From NCBI GenBank assembly GCA_021825945.1, contig JAKAFN010000005.1:62001-126000 (forward strand): a stretch of DNA of 64,000 bases, in the 5' to 3' direction. The stretch's first letter is position 1. Every line of letters starts with the position of its first letter. Of the stretch, positions 17,298 to 26,328 are shown in pieces. Under the pieces are notes generated by a model. That model was not told the DNA's origin and ran no database searches. It worked only from the letters and a program-made list of their open reading frames with translations. A program made the translations under genes and the position numbers. This DNA is from Pseudomonadota bacterium (GTDB lineage: Bacteria; Pseudomonadota; Gammaproteobacteria; Burkholderiales; Burkholderiaceae_F).

Positions 17298-18039
17298 ACG
17301 CGTGCCGTTGCCATTCCGGCACCTGTTTGCTGTCTTGGCTCCGGATGGGCCTCGCTCCCGGCTTACGATCCTGATTTTCCACCGTGTCTTGGACCGCCAA
17401 GATTTCCTGCAACCCGGTGAGCCGACGGCGGACGAATTCGATTCTCAGATCCGGTGGTTGACCTCCTGGTTCAAGGTGCTGCCGCTCTCCGAGGCGGTCG
17501 AGGCTCTGCGGGCAGGTGATCTCCCGGAACGCCGGCTCGCCATCACTTTTGATGACGGTTACCCGGACAACCACGACGTCGCAGTGCCGATCCTGCGCCG
17601 GCACGGTGCCGTAGCGACGTTTTTCGTCGCGACCGGATATCTCGATGGTGGAATCATGTTCAACGGCAGACTGGCGAGCAGTCTTGGGGTTGCGGAGCGG
17701 ACGCGTATTTTCGGAAACATGCCGCAGGACCGTCTGCGGCGGGTGTGTTTGGCCATCGATGTGCTGGCCCTGGGGTCGCGGCGCGAGGGCTGGCCCAATG
17801 TGCTGCTGGAGGCGATGGCCTGCGGTACGCAGGTTGTGGCGACGAATGTCGGGGGTGTGCCCGAGATCGTGGCCGACCCGCAGGCGGGACAAGTGGTTTC
17901 GTCGCAGGATCTGGATGCCTTCGTGAGCGCCGCGGCGCGCGTGCGGGAGATCGCGGGCGAGTTCGGCTGGGATCCGGTGGCACAGCGGTATTTCGATCTG
18001 ATCGAGTCCGCTGCCGGCTCCCGGGTCGCCGGCGCTTGA
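17290..18039 (+). pseudogene. In-frame chimera: deacetylase N-terminus joined to glycosyltransferase C-terminus
   Basis: One open frame of 249 residues joins two unrelated enzymes. Residues 1 to about 124 are the N-terminal part of a NodB-type polysaccharide deacetylase, paralogous to 19352-20317 (same LTILIFHRVL, LPLSEAVE and TFDDGY segments). From about residue 125 it is the C-terminal third of a GT4 glycosyltransferase (SLGVAERTRIFG, REGWPNVLLEAMACGTQVVATNVGGVPEIV). The junction is near base 17661. The deacetylase lacks its later catalytic motifs, and the transferase lacks its acceptor domain. A deletion spanning two adjacent genes is the simplest cause. Neither activity is likely to survive. 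Confidence 0.85.
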
Positions 18040-18051
18040 GGGGAGCGCTCC

Positions 18052-19338
18052 GTGCGTGCTGTTCTCCTGCTCACGGTACTGGTGGCATTTTTGCCGAAGT
18101 CGTTGTTGCATCCGTGGGTGGGGACCGTGGTCTGGGCGTGGATCAGCCTCATGAATCCGCACGAATACACGTGGACCGCGAGCCGTTTTCCGGTCGCTGC
18201 GATGGTCGGCGGGGCGACGCTGCTGGGCCTGTTTTTCAGTCGCGATCCGAAGCGCTCTCCATTTCATCCTGTCACCTGGATCCTGCTTGCTTTCATCCTC
18301 TGGATGTGTCTCACGACGGTTACGGCGTTCTATCCGGCAGCGAGTTGGGAAATGTTGAAGCGGGTCTTGAAGATCCAGTTGATGGTGTACGTAACCATTG
18401 CCGTGCTGGTCAACCGTAGGCAGCTTGATATCTTTCTCTGGGTGGTCGTGGTTTCGATCGGGTATTTCGGTGTGAAGGGTGGATTGTTCACCATTGCGAC
18501 TGGCGGTTCGTACCGGGTGTGGGGGCCACCCAACAGCTTCATCGAAGGCAACAACGAACTCGCGCTGGCGCTGGTGATGACGATTCCGTTGATGCGTTAT
18601 CTCCAGTTCGGCCTGCAAAAAGCCTGGCAGCGCAATGCGATGACCGTGGCGATGTTGTTGACGGCAACCGCAGCACTGGGCAGCCAGTCGCGCGGCGCAT
18701 TGCTGGCGATTTCTGCGATGGGCGTGTTGCTTTGGCTGCGCAGCCCGCGCAAGTTGGTCACCGGAATCGTAATCGGATGCTGCGCCGTCGGCCTGTTTTT
18801 CTTCATGCCCGAAAGCTGGCATCAGCGGATGGATACGATCGGAACCTACCATTCGGATGCATCTGCGATGGGGCGAATCCGAATGTGGCATACCATGACA
18901 CACCTTGCGCAGGATCGGATCATGGGTGGCGGGTTCGCCATCTACAACGCGGACGTGATCGCGCGATATAAGAGCGCCGAGGATCGAGAAGATGGGGTTC
19001 TCGTACGGGCTGCGCACAGCATCTATTTCGAGGTGCTGGGCGAGCATGGGTTCATCGGCTTGGGGTTGTTCCTGCTGTTCTGGATCGTCGTCTGGATTAC
19101 CGCGTGGCGCCTGAACCGGCGGGCGCGCGGCGACCCCAGAACGAGGTGGGCGGCCCAGCTCGCATCGCTGTGCCAGGTGGCCCTGGTCGGGTATTGGGTC
19201 GGCGGAGCGTTCCTGAGCCTGCCCTATTTCGATTTGCCGTATGACATCGTCGCCGCGCTGCTGGTTGCGAAGCGCCTCGTCGACGATACGCTGCGGGAGC
19301 CGTCTTCCACGATGGTTGCGGGCCCGGTGCCGGCCTGA
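18052..19338 (+). CDS. O-glycosylation ligase/polymerase, exosortase A-associated (TIGR03097-like)
   Basis: A 428-residue multi-pass inner-membrane protein of the O-antigen ligase/Wzy superfamily in its XrtA-locus form. It begins with hydrophobic segments around PKSLLHPWVGTVVWAWISLMNPH, a family hallmark. About ten to twelve membrane helices follow, with a large periplasmic loop (about residues 255-330). The start is GTG 18052 with GGGGAGCG upstream. It could polymerise the repeat unit or ligate glycan to PEP-CTERM proteins. No other Wzy candidate is in the window, so it may do the polymerisation. Confidence 0.88.
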   Translation: MRAVLLLTVLVAFLPKSLLHPWVGTVVWAWISLMNPHEYTWTASRFPVAAMVGGATLLGLFFSRDPKRSPFHPVTWILLAFILWMCLTTVTAFYPAASWEMLKRVLKIQLMVYVTIAVLVNRRQLDIFLWVVVVSIGYFGVKGGLFTIATGGSYRVWGPPNSFIEGNNELALALVMTIPLMRYLQFGLQKAWQRNAMTVAMLLTATAALGSQSRGALLAISAMGVLLWLRSPRKLVTGIVIGCCAVGLFFFMPESWHQRMDTIGTYHSDASAMGRIRMWHTMTHLAQDRIMGGGFAIYNADVIARYKSAEDREDGVLVRAAHSIYFEVLGEHGFIGLGLFLLFWIVVWITAWRLNRRARGDPRTRWAAQLASLCQVALVGYWVGGAFLSLPYFDLPYDIVAALLVAKRLVDDTLREPSSTMVAGPVPA

Positions 19339-19351
19339 CGGATCGAAGAAG

Positions 19352-20317
19352 ATGAATCCCTGGAATCTTGCGTTTGCCGCGCTGTCGCGCTTGAACGGAA
19401 CGGCGCGTCTGAGCATCCTGATTTTCCATCGCGTATTGCCGAAACCCGATTCGCTGTTTCCGGAGATCCCGGACGCCGATCGGTTCGAGGAGATGATGCG
19501 CTGGGTGGCGGCGTGGTTCCGCGTGCTGCCCCTGTCCGAAGCGGTGGAGCGCCTGAACTCCGGTTCGCTGCCGGCACGGGCGCTGGCGATTACCTTCGAC
19601 GACGGCTATGCCGACAATGCGGAGGTGGCGGCGCCGATCCTGCATCGTCATTACCTGCCGGCGACGTTTTTCGTCACGAGCGGCATGCTCGATGGCGGGC
19701 GCATGTGGAACGACACCGTGATTGAATCGGTCCGCAGTTGTGGCAATGATGTGCTGGATCTCGGGTCGACCGGCCTGGGCTGCTTTGGGCTGAAGGAGGA
19801 GGGACAGCGCCGCGTGGCCATCGATGCGATTCTTGCGGCGATCAAGCGGTTGCCCTACGAAGAACGCGCGGCGCAGGTCGATCGCATCGCGGAGGTTTGC
19901 GGTGCGAGGCTACCGGCCGATCTGATGATGCGCTCGGAACAACTGCGGGACTTGACCGCGCTCGGCATGGAGATTGGGGCGCACACCGTCACCCACCCGA
20001 TCCTGCGTCAGCTCGATGATGAGCGCGCGCTGCGGGAAATCGCCGACGGACGCGATATTCTGGAGCAACTCGTTGGCACGCCCATTTCGTTGTTTGCCTA
20101 TCCGAACGGGGTTCCCGGAGTCGACTATGACGCGCGCCATGTCGAGATGGTTCGGCGCTGCGGGTTCCGGGCTGCCGTGTCGACGGCGTGGGGGGTGTCC
20201 GACCGCGGCACAGATCGTTTTCAGCTGGCCCGCTTCACACCCTGGGATCAAGACCGATTTCGGTTCGGATTGCGCATGGCGCGGAACTACCTGCACAAGC
20301 CCGCCTTGCCTGCATAG
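19352..20317 (+). CDS. Polysaccharide deacetylase (NodB/CE4 family)
   Basis: A 321-residue carbohydrate esterase 4 family protein that would remove N- or O-acetyl groups from a sugar polymer. The metal-binding motif TFDDGYADN is near residues 75-83, the second metal motif EIGAHTVTHPIL near 208-219, and FAYPNGVPG near 250. ATG 19352 follows the O-ligase by 13 bases. There is no clear signal peptide; the N-terminal AALSRLNGTARLSILIFHRVL is like other cytoplasmic-looking XrtA-locus deacetylases. The chimera at 17290 shares its N-terminal part. It is intact in all visible motifs. Confidence 0.9.
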   Translation: MNPWNLAFAALSRLNGTARLSILIFHRVLPKPDSLFPEIPDADRFEEMMRWVAAWFRVLPLSEAVERLNSGSLPARALAITFDDGYADNAEVAAPILHRHYLPATFFVTSGMLDGGRMWNDTVIESVRSCGNDVLDLGSTGLGCFGLKEEGQRRVAIDAILAAIKRLPYEERAAQVDRIAEVCGARLPADLMMRSEQLRDLTALGMEIGAHTVTHPILRQLDDERALREIADGRDILEQLVGTPISLFAYPNGVPGVDYDARHVEMVRRCGFRAAVSTAWGVSDRGTDRFQLARFTPWDQDRFRFGLRMARNYLHKPALPA

Positions 20318-20457
20318 ATTTGCGCGTCTTCTGTCCGAAAAGACTAGCCTGCCCAGGGGGCGGCACCCGTGCTTTTCGAGGCATCAAACATGGCTCGCCT
20401 GACGATAATTCGTTCCTGTGGGTTGCCCCCTGTGGCGACCTGGAACGAGTGGGGGTT

Positions 20458-22896
20458 ATGGGCATGAACCCGAAAGATTCTGATTGCGAACATCCCGGTG
20501 TCTCGCTGGCGCGCCGGGAACTACTGCGGGCGTCCAGTCTGTTCGGTTTGCTCGCTTTGGCAGGCTGTGGAGGCGGGGGTGGTGGCAGCGGCGGAACGGC
20601 CAGCGCAGCGACCGTGGCCGTCTCATCGTCTTCGCCTTTGCCTTTGCCTTCCGCTTCCGGCCTTCCCACGATGGGATCGTTTACGCAGCCGATCGCGACG
20701 ACGATGGCGTCGGCAATTCCCTACGCCCCGGTGTCGTCCCCGTCGCCGGCCCTGGGGTCGATTTCATTCAAACTGACCAGCGCAGTCGGGGGCGCGAACC
20801 TGCCGTTTTGCTTCGGCCACGCGTTTCGCGAAGGGGATGTGCCCTCGGGTTTGGTCGCGGTCGGGACCGGCCCATCGCTTCTGGATTGGCAGTGCACGCC
20901 GCTGACCTACTGGCCGGACGGTAGCCTCAAGCACGCCATCATTGCCGGGCATGTCACCGCTCCCGCCAATACCGCTTCGACCGTGACGTTCACCACCGGA
21001 GCGGCGCCCGGGGGAACCTCGCTCACGGAGTCGGACCTGGCAGCGGCGCTTGGCACGACGACGGTCAGCGTGAGCGTGGGATCGCAAACGGTTTCCCTCG
21101 GAACCCTGGTGAGTGCGTCGCTTGCCGGATCGACCCCAGCGCAGCGCATGGTCTGCACCGGACCGGTGATGAGCAACTGGATCTACATGCAGGTCGTCCC
21201 GGGGTATCCGTGGTTGAGCGTGTGGTTCGACGTGCGGCTGTACGGTGGAAACGGCGTGGAAATTTTTCCCTGGGTGGAAAACGGCTGGCTCGATCCCGGA
21301 GGCGCCTTGACGGCGCAGGTTGGCGCGGACACCGATTACAACCTGAGTTGCAGCGTGACGATCGGCGCGGGGGCGGCGTTCCCCGCGCAGTCCCTGGATC
21401 TCTGCGCAAATACGCGCATCCCGCTGGTCACGGGGGACGCGACCCAATGCAGTTACTGGGTCAACGTTGCCAACCCCGGGTGGCTTCCGCAACACGATAC
21501 GGCGTATCTGATGGCCACCAAGCTGGTTCCGAACTATCCGTTCGGGGCCGCTGCGGTGACGCAGACCTTTGCGCAGACGTACACGCCCAATTCGCTGGCG
21601 GATGTCACGGGGGCGATGGCCTCCACCGGCTATGAAACCTTCATCGGCATTCTTCCGGAGTGGTGCGCGATCCATCTGGCGGGCGGGGCCGGCGCAACGG
21701 CGTACAACTCCGTGATCGTCAATGGACTCGCCGGAGGATCCTGGCCGGTCCACTATCGCGACAACACCATCCCGCCACCGGCAACCCAGGCGCGGTATGA
21801 CGTCCCGACCTTCATCGCATATCCGACGGTATCGACCAATTGGAGCGGGTCGCCGACGATCCCAAGCAGTACCGGCAAGGTCAATGTCGACAGCCAGGGC
21901 AACGTGGCCGCGCCGGATACCGCGCACAGCCCGTCTCTGGCCTACTACCCCTGGTTGCTGACTGCCCGGTGGTTCTTTCTCGAAGAATTGCTGCTGTGGA
22001 ATTTCTGGAACTACCTGATGTCGGATTACGCGACCCGCAACGGCACGACGAGCACCGGTGCTAGCTACGTGCAGTTCGATGGCCAGATCCGGGCGCGCGG
22101 ATGGAACTTCCGCACGCTTGCCCAATGTCTGTCTGCGGTGCCGACGACCCATGCGAGCTACCCAAGCCTGCTCGACTCCTGGGCGGCGAACATGGCGTCC
22201 TACCGGGCGGCATATGTCGACGGAACGATCTTCAGCGGCAAGTGGAAGAACAACCTCGGCTGCTTCGGCCTGTATTCCGGCAATGCGACGAATTCATCCC
22301 TGTATGGCCTGAACCCGGGCACGATGACGTACTGGTGGGGCGCGCCCTGGATGCAGGCGACGATCGCGATGTCGCTGGGGTATGCGTGGGATCTGGGGCT
22401 TCCCTTGACGGCCGCGCAGCAGGCCGATCACATCGCGGTGCGGGACTTCGGCTATTCGCAGTTCGTGCAACGGGCGGGGCCGCCGAACACGCCGGGGGCG
22501 TGGGACTACCGGAATTTTTCCCAGTATGCCGTGCCGTTCTCCTATCCCGGAACCGCTACGCCCGGCACCTGGTTTTCCAGTTGGGGGCAGGCCTATCCGG
22601 TGTACGAGGAGTATGGCGGCTTGTTCAGCGTTTTGCCCGCGTTGCAGCCGGGAGACACGACCATGTATTACGGATCGGGACCCTTGGCGTGGGACGGCAG
22701 CAGTTGGACCGGCTCGTCGGCGACCTGCTTCCAGATGGTGGCCTTGACCTACGCCGTGGATCACGGCGCAACCGGCGCTGCGACGGGGTGGAAGCAGATC
22801 GTCACCAGCGCGAGCTTCGGCAATGCGACATCCACGGTCAACGGCTATCCGACCAATCCGCTGTGGGCGATCTATCCCCGCAATCCGCCGCCGTGA
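20458..22896 (+). CDS. Large Tat-type lipoprotein of unknown family (possible polysaccharide-active)
   Basis: An 812-residue exported protein. The N-terminus has ARRELLRASSLFGLLALAGCGGGG: a twin-arginine pair, hydrophobic core and lipobox. A Ser/Pro-rich linker follows. ATG 20458 is preceded by GAGTGGGGG; ATG 20464 is equally possible. Residues about 100-280 are beta-rich, with LPFCFGHAFREGDVPSG and YWPDGSLKHAII. These recall the beta-barrel domain of exo-rhamnogalacturonan lyase-type proteins, though this is only a weak impression. The C-terminal half is helical and Trp-rich. The last 304 residues nearly duplicate 1-912. It may cleave or bind polysaccharide at the cell surface (inference). 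Confidence 0.75.
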   Translation: MGMNPKDSDCEHPGVSLARRELLRASSLFGLLALAGCGGGGGGSGGTASAATVAVSSSSPLPLPSASGLPTMGSFTQPIATTMASAIPYAPVSSPSPALGSISFKLTSAVGGANLPFCFGHAFREGDVPSGLVAVGTGPSLLDWQCTPLTYWPDGSLKHAIIAGHVTAPANTASTVTFTTGAAPGGTSLTESDLAAALGTTTVSVSVGSQTVSLGTLVSASLAGSTPAQRMVCTGPVMSNWIYMQVVPGYPWLSVWFDVRLYGGNGVEIFPWVENGWLDPGGALTAQVGADTDYNLSCSVTIGAGAAFPAQSLDLCANTRIPLVTGDATQCSYWVNVANPGWLPQHDTAYLMATKLVPNYPFGAAAVTQTFAQTYTPNSLADVTGAMASTGYETFIGILPEWCAIHLAGGAGATAYNSVIVNGLAGGSWPVHYRDNTIPPPATQARYDVPTFIAYPTVSTNWSGSPTIPSSTGKVNVDSQGNVAAPDTAHSPSLAYYPWLLTARWFFLEELLLWNFWNYLMSDYATRNGTTSTGASYVQFDGQIRARGWNFRTLAQCLSAVPTTHASYPSLLDSWAANMASYRAAYVDGTIFSGKWKNNLGCFGLYSGNATNSSLYGLNPGTMTYWWGAPWMQATIAMSLGYAWDLGLPLTAAQQADHIAVRDFGYSQFVQRAGPPNTPGAWDYRNFSQYAVPFSYPGTATPGTWFSSWGQAYPVYEEYGGLFSVLPALQPGDTTMYYGSGPLAWDGSSWTGSSATCFQMVALTYAVDHGATGAATGWKQIVTSASFGNATSTVNGYPTNPLWAIYPRNPPP
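21985..22896 (+). repeat. 0.9-kb direct repeat, second copy (first copy 1-912)
   Basis: This stretch aligns end to end with 1-912 in the same orientation at roughly 95% identity by eye, with small compensating indels (a three-base gain and a three-base loss). The duplication may extend upstream beyond the window. The copies are 21.98 kb apart and bracket the export and hydrolase/amidotransferase blocks. Confidence 0.9.
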
Positions 22897-22908
22897 TTCG
22901 TTGGGAAA

Positions 22909-24855
22909 TCAGTCGATTCGATATTCCGGCGCGTGCTTCCGCAGCCAGTGTTCCAGTGTCGCCAGAATCCACACGAGTTCCCCGTAGTACCCTGGGTGGG
23001 ACAGCACTTGACGATGAATCTCCTTCAGGTATGGCGGCTGTAGGAACCCCCGCTCACCCAGGCTTCCGAACGCGTCACCGATGACCGTCTGCAACCCCTT
23101 GTGCTGCGTCAGCCAGACGCCGAACGGCAGCCCGAATCCATGCTTTTGCTTGCGCAGGATTTCGTCCGGTAGAAATCCGCGCAGTGCTTCCTTGAAGAAG
23201 TACCGCAACGCCAGTCCGTTGACCTTGTCCTCCGATGTCAGGCGGAGAGAGAAATCGAGGAGATCGTCGTCGAGCATGGGAAACCCGACGTCGAGACCGG
23301 CCATCGCCGTCGTGCCGCAGACCTTCGGCAGATCGGAGTCCGCCAGCGTGTACTGCCAGTCGTAGGCGAGCATGCGGTTGACGAGCGAGCCATCGGAAAC
23401 ACGGGCATACGTCTCCGCCTGCTCTCCGGCTGGGCCGCCGAGGTCGACCTGGCGGAGAAACTCGCTCGTGAACAGGTTTTCCGGCCCGATGCGGTCGAGC
23501 AGATTGTAGGTCTCCATCCGCGCGGGCATGGGAACCTTGGCCTGCTGGATGTAGCTCCGGGCTTTCTTCACGAGGGGGATATGGGCGGCCGCCGGGTTGG
23601 CGACGAGCAGCGGTTCCAGCACGCCGGCACGCAGGAAGTCCGGCACCCGGCCATAGATGTCAAACACCTTCTGCTTCGCGTAGCGTGAGTTGCCGCCGAA
23701 CAATTCGTCGCCGCCGTCCCCGGCGAGAATGCGGTCGATCCCCTCGGAGCGTGCCAGGCGCGCGCAGTAGTAGCCCGGCAGGGCCGAAGAGTTGCCGAAT
23801 GGCTGGTCGAACCATGTTGCGATATCGGGTAGCGATCGCGCAATGTCGTCCGGTGTGACGTAGTAGCTGCGATGATCGGCGCCGAAGTGCCGGGCGGCGA
23901 TCCGGGCGTACTCCATCTCGTCGTAGCCCTGCGCTTCAAAACCGATAGAGTAGGCGCGCACCGGTTGCCCCGTCGCCTCCCGCAGCAGCCCCGTTACCGT
24001 CGAACTGTCCGTGCCGCCGCTCAGGAAGGTGCCCAGCGTCCCGCCGCCTTCGACTTCCCGTCGAACCGCGCTGCGCAGCAGTCCGAGAAATTCTTCCTTG
24101 CGCTCCGGAAACGGCCGCCGCTCTTCCCGGAACTCGGGGGTCCAATAGGCGCGCACGCGGATGCCGTCGCGGTCGGCGATCACCTCCTCCGCAGCCCGAA
24201 GCCGGCGCACCCCCTGGAACACCGTCTCCGGGGCCGGGAGGCAGTGGAAGTAGACGTAGCGTAGCAAAGCCTGCGGATCAATTGCCGGCGGGGATTGCAG
24301 TGGCACTTCATCGGCCCGTTGGGCGAAGGCGAAACGAATTCCCTCTGCGGCATAACAGATCGGGATCGATCCGAACCGGTCGGTTGCGAGATAGGCGGCG
24401 CCGCGCTCCGAATTTAGAGCGATGATGGCGAAACGCCCGCGCACCAAAGATGCCAGGTTGTGCGAACCACGGATCCAGTATTCTAGCACGAGTTCGACCG
24501 GGTCGCGCCCGATATCCTCAACCGGCCTGATTCCGTCCGTCGGCCGCACGGCGTGAGGAGATGCTACTAGTGCAACGAGGTATGGGCCCTTGATCGCAAC
24601 GCGGGTTGCGCCTGAGAATGGCAGGAATTCAAGACCCCCTGAGCAATAGGCCGGCTGCCCAAGTGCCGATTTTCTCGTGTCGATTTTTGTGGCGCCGTTG
24701 TTGTTCCCTAAGAAAATCCATCCGTGTGATAGGTTACGGTGCGGTGTTGTCGACGCGGGACGGCAGTCGAGCGGCGCGGGCATGCAATTGGCGACCATGG
24801 GTTGATCCGGATCGAGGTAGACCGACAGTCGGTCATTGCGGGAAGAGCGGTTCAT
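22909..24855 (-). CDS. Asparagine synthase-like protein lacking the glutaminase nucleophile
   Basis: A 648-residue protein of the asparagine synthase superfamily. The synthetase domain is well preserved: FLSGGTDSSTVTG (about 277-289), LAGDGGDELFGGNSRYA and FPMLDDDLLDFSLRL. The N-terminal part keeps remnants of the glutaminase fold (VRGRFAIIALNSERGAAYLATDRFGSIPI) but does not start with Met-Cys. The catalytic Cys2 is absent, so ammonia or another nucleophile would be needed. ATG 24855 is chosen because ATG 24903 would overlap the upstream gene by 71 bases. It probably amidates or ligates a small molecule or sugar. It converges with the lipoprotein gene at 22896. Confidence 0.8.
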   Translation of the reverse strand: MNRSSRNDRLSVYLDPDQPMVANCMPAPLDCRPASTTPHRNLSHGWIFLGNNNGATKIDTRKSALGQPAYCSGGLEFLPFSGATRVAIKGPYLVALVASPHAVRPTDGIRPVEDIGRDPVELVLEYWIRGSHNLASLVRGRFAIIALNSERGAAYLATDRFGSIPICYAAEGIRFAFAQRADEVPLQSPPAIDPQALLRYVYFHCLPAPETVFQGVRRLRAAEEVIADRDGIRVRAYWTPEFREERRPFPERKEEFLGLLRSAVRREVEGGGTLGTFLSGGTDSSTVTGLLREATGQPVRAYSIGFEAQGYDEMEYARIAARHFGADHRSYYVTPDDIARSLPDIATWFDQPFGNSSALPGYYCARLARSEGIDRILAGDGGDELFGGNSRYAKQKVFDIYGRVPDFLRAGVLEPLLVANPAAAHIPLVKKARSYIQQAKVPMPARMETYNLLDRIGPENLFTSEFLRQVDLGGPAGEQAETYARVSDGSLVNRMLAYDWQYTLADSDLPKVCGTTAMAGLDVGFPMLDDDLLDFSLRLTSEDKVNGLALRYFFKEALRGFLPDEILRKQKHGFGLPFGVWLTQHKGLQTVIGDAFGSLGERGFLQPPYLKEIHRQVLSHPGYYGELVWILATLEHWLRKHAPEYRID

Positions 24856-25792
24856 CGCACAAGAGAGTTGGTTGAGCGAGCAAACGTTGCTCGTTGCGGC
24901 CATTTCTGATCTTCCGCAGGGCCAGCGTGTGGAATGGATTTGTCAACGTGCGCTGTCGCTCTTGGGCGCCGCAAGTGCTGTACCAGGACAAAACCAAGTC
25001 CTCAACCGTGGCGGGAAGTTCTTCAGGCAATTTCCGGTCTACCGCAAGATGCTTTCGAACCGCTGCGTTTTCGAGTCTCCCGCGGAACTGTCGCAGGGTA
25101 CGGCGCAACTGGGTTTGGATGTGGGTGAGCTTATACCAGGCCAGGGTGTCATTGTCCCAGCTTGCACTCTCACAGACGGCGATTGCCAAGGGATCCCACT
25201 CGTGTTCGGCAGGATTGAGGCGGAAACAAAGCACTGCTCCGAGGGTTGAGTCAACACGATAGAGACCCAATGGCAACGAAAAACCTCGCCGTTGCAAGTC
25301 TGCGACGACACCTCCGGTGAGCGCAAAAAGGTTCCCATGCAACCCCCCGTGGTGAACTAGTTCTTCGCGTAGCTTTCGCGCAGAAGCGCCAACCGACGGC
25401 ACGGCTGTCGCCCCAAGCGCGTCAGGATTCTCATGGAGCGATCGGCGTAGGTTTTGAAAGGCGTCCGGCAGAGGGCGAACGTAACCATCGACGAAATATG
25501 CAACATCCGCCTGATGTTGCCATATCGAATGGAGATAGTGATTGAAGGCGTAGGCCTTGTCTCCGAGTGCAATATGCCACACCCTCAGGCGGGAAAAAGC
25601 ATCACGCGGCGCTGTCGGCCTTCTGCGTGCCCATGAGCAAACTTCCGCCGCGAGCGGCATGTTTCCGTTGACCACGACATCGAGCTGCAGCGGGCCTTCA
25701 TATTGTGCGCTGGCAACGGCAGTTATGGTCTTTTGAAGAATCGCCGGCGATTCCCGAGAGGAGAATACTGCCACGGTCGATGGCGCGGTCAC
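24833..25792 (-). CDS. Glycosyltransferase, family 2-like (GT-A)
   Basis: A 319-residue putative glycosyltransferase. The N-terminus VAVFSSRESPAILQKTITAV resembles the nucleotide-binding start of GT2 enzymes, and YFVDGYVRP near residues 100-108 is in the position of the metal-binding D-x-D. I chose GTG 25792 because AAAGG lies nine bases upstream; the open frame extends to 25900, into DNA next to the IS remnant. The 3' end overlaps the asparagine-synthase-like gene by 23 bases, so the two are probably cotranscribed. Similarity to known families is modest, and the donor is unknown. Confidence 0.65.
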   Translation of the reverse strand: MTAPSTVAVFSSRESPAILQKTITAVASAQYEGPLQLDVVVNGNMPLAAEVCSWARRRPTAPRDAFSRLRVWHIALGDKAYAFNHYLHSIWQHQADVAYFVDGYVRPLPDAFQNLRRSLHENPDALGATAVPSVGASARKLREELVHHGGLHGNLFALTGGVVADLQRRGFSLPLGLYRVDSTLGAVLCFRLNPAEHEWDPLAIAVCESASWDNDTLAWYKLTHIQTQLRRTLRQFRGRLENAAVRKHLAVDRKLPEELPATVEDLVLSWYSTCGAQERQRTLTNPFHTLALRKIRNGRNEQRLLAQPTLLCDEPLFPQ

Positions 25793-25928
25793 TTGGCATA
25801 CCTTTGAAAGTTGGCTTTTCAGGACGTGGGGCCGGCACTCCCTTGCCTGCGCGCCCCCGGATTCGCAGGAAAGTCGCCAAGGGGTTGCCGCTGGATCCAA
25901 ATTTATCCCGGCAAATTGTAAGTCAGAT

Positions 25929-26318
25929 GGGCTTGCAAGGAGTGGTCCGAAGCCGACGGTGCCGCACGATGACCCCCGACGCCAACTCGGCGCTGCCGCA
26001 CGATCTGGTCAAACGCGACTTCAAGGCGGAGCGGCCGAACCAGCTCTGGGTCGCCGATTTCACTTATGTCGCGATCTGGTGGCGCTGTCCGCCCAGGGGC
26101 GTGATCCACCGTTCCGATCGCGGCAGCCAATGCCTGTCGATTCGGTCGAGTACGCGACCCTGGAGTGGGTGGACTGGTTCAACAACCGCCGGCTGCACGA
26201 ACCCATCGGGAACGTTCCGCCTGCGGATTTCGAAATGCAGTACACTCGGTACCAAACTTGGTCGGCCATCTTGGCCTGACTCAAATTCCGGAGTCTCCGG
26301 ATTTCCCGTGGCGGTTCA
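25929..26318 (+). mobile_element. Decayed IS3-family insertion sequence (orfB remnant and right end)
   Basis: Pieces of an IS3-type DDE transposase are spread over two frames. At 25929-26080 reads MGLQGVVRSRRCR...ERPNQLWVADFTYVA, with the first catalytic Asp. A jump then leads to GVIHRSDRGSQ near 26100 with the second Asp. After another deletion and frame change, at 26155-26279, comes TLEWVDWFNNRRLHEPIGN...PPA. The central domain and the catalytic Glu are gone. The right end GGAGTCTCCGG...GCGGTTCA (26290-26318) matches the usual IS3-type terminus. No left end is present. Confidence 0.85.
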
Positions 26319-26328
26319 GGCCCACACC

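Noticed and set aside
24855..24903. Earlier ATG for the asparagine-synthase-like gene
   Set aside because: It would overlap the upstream gene by 71 bases and adds no family sequence or Met-Cys.
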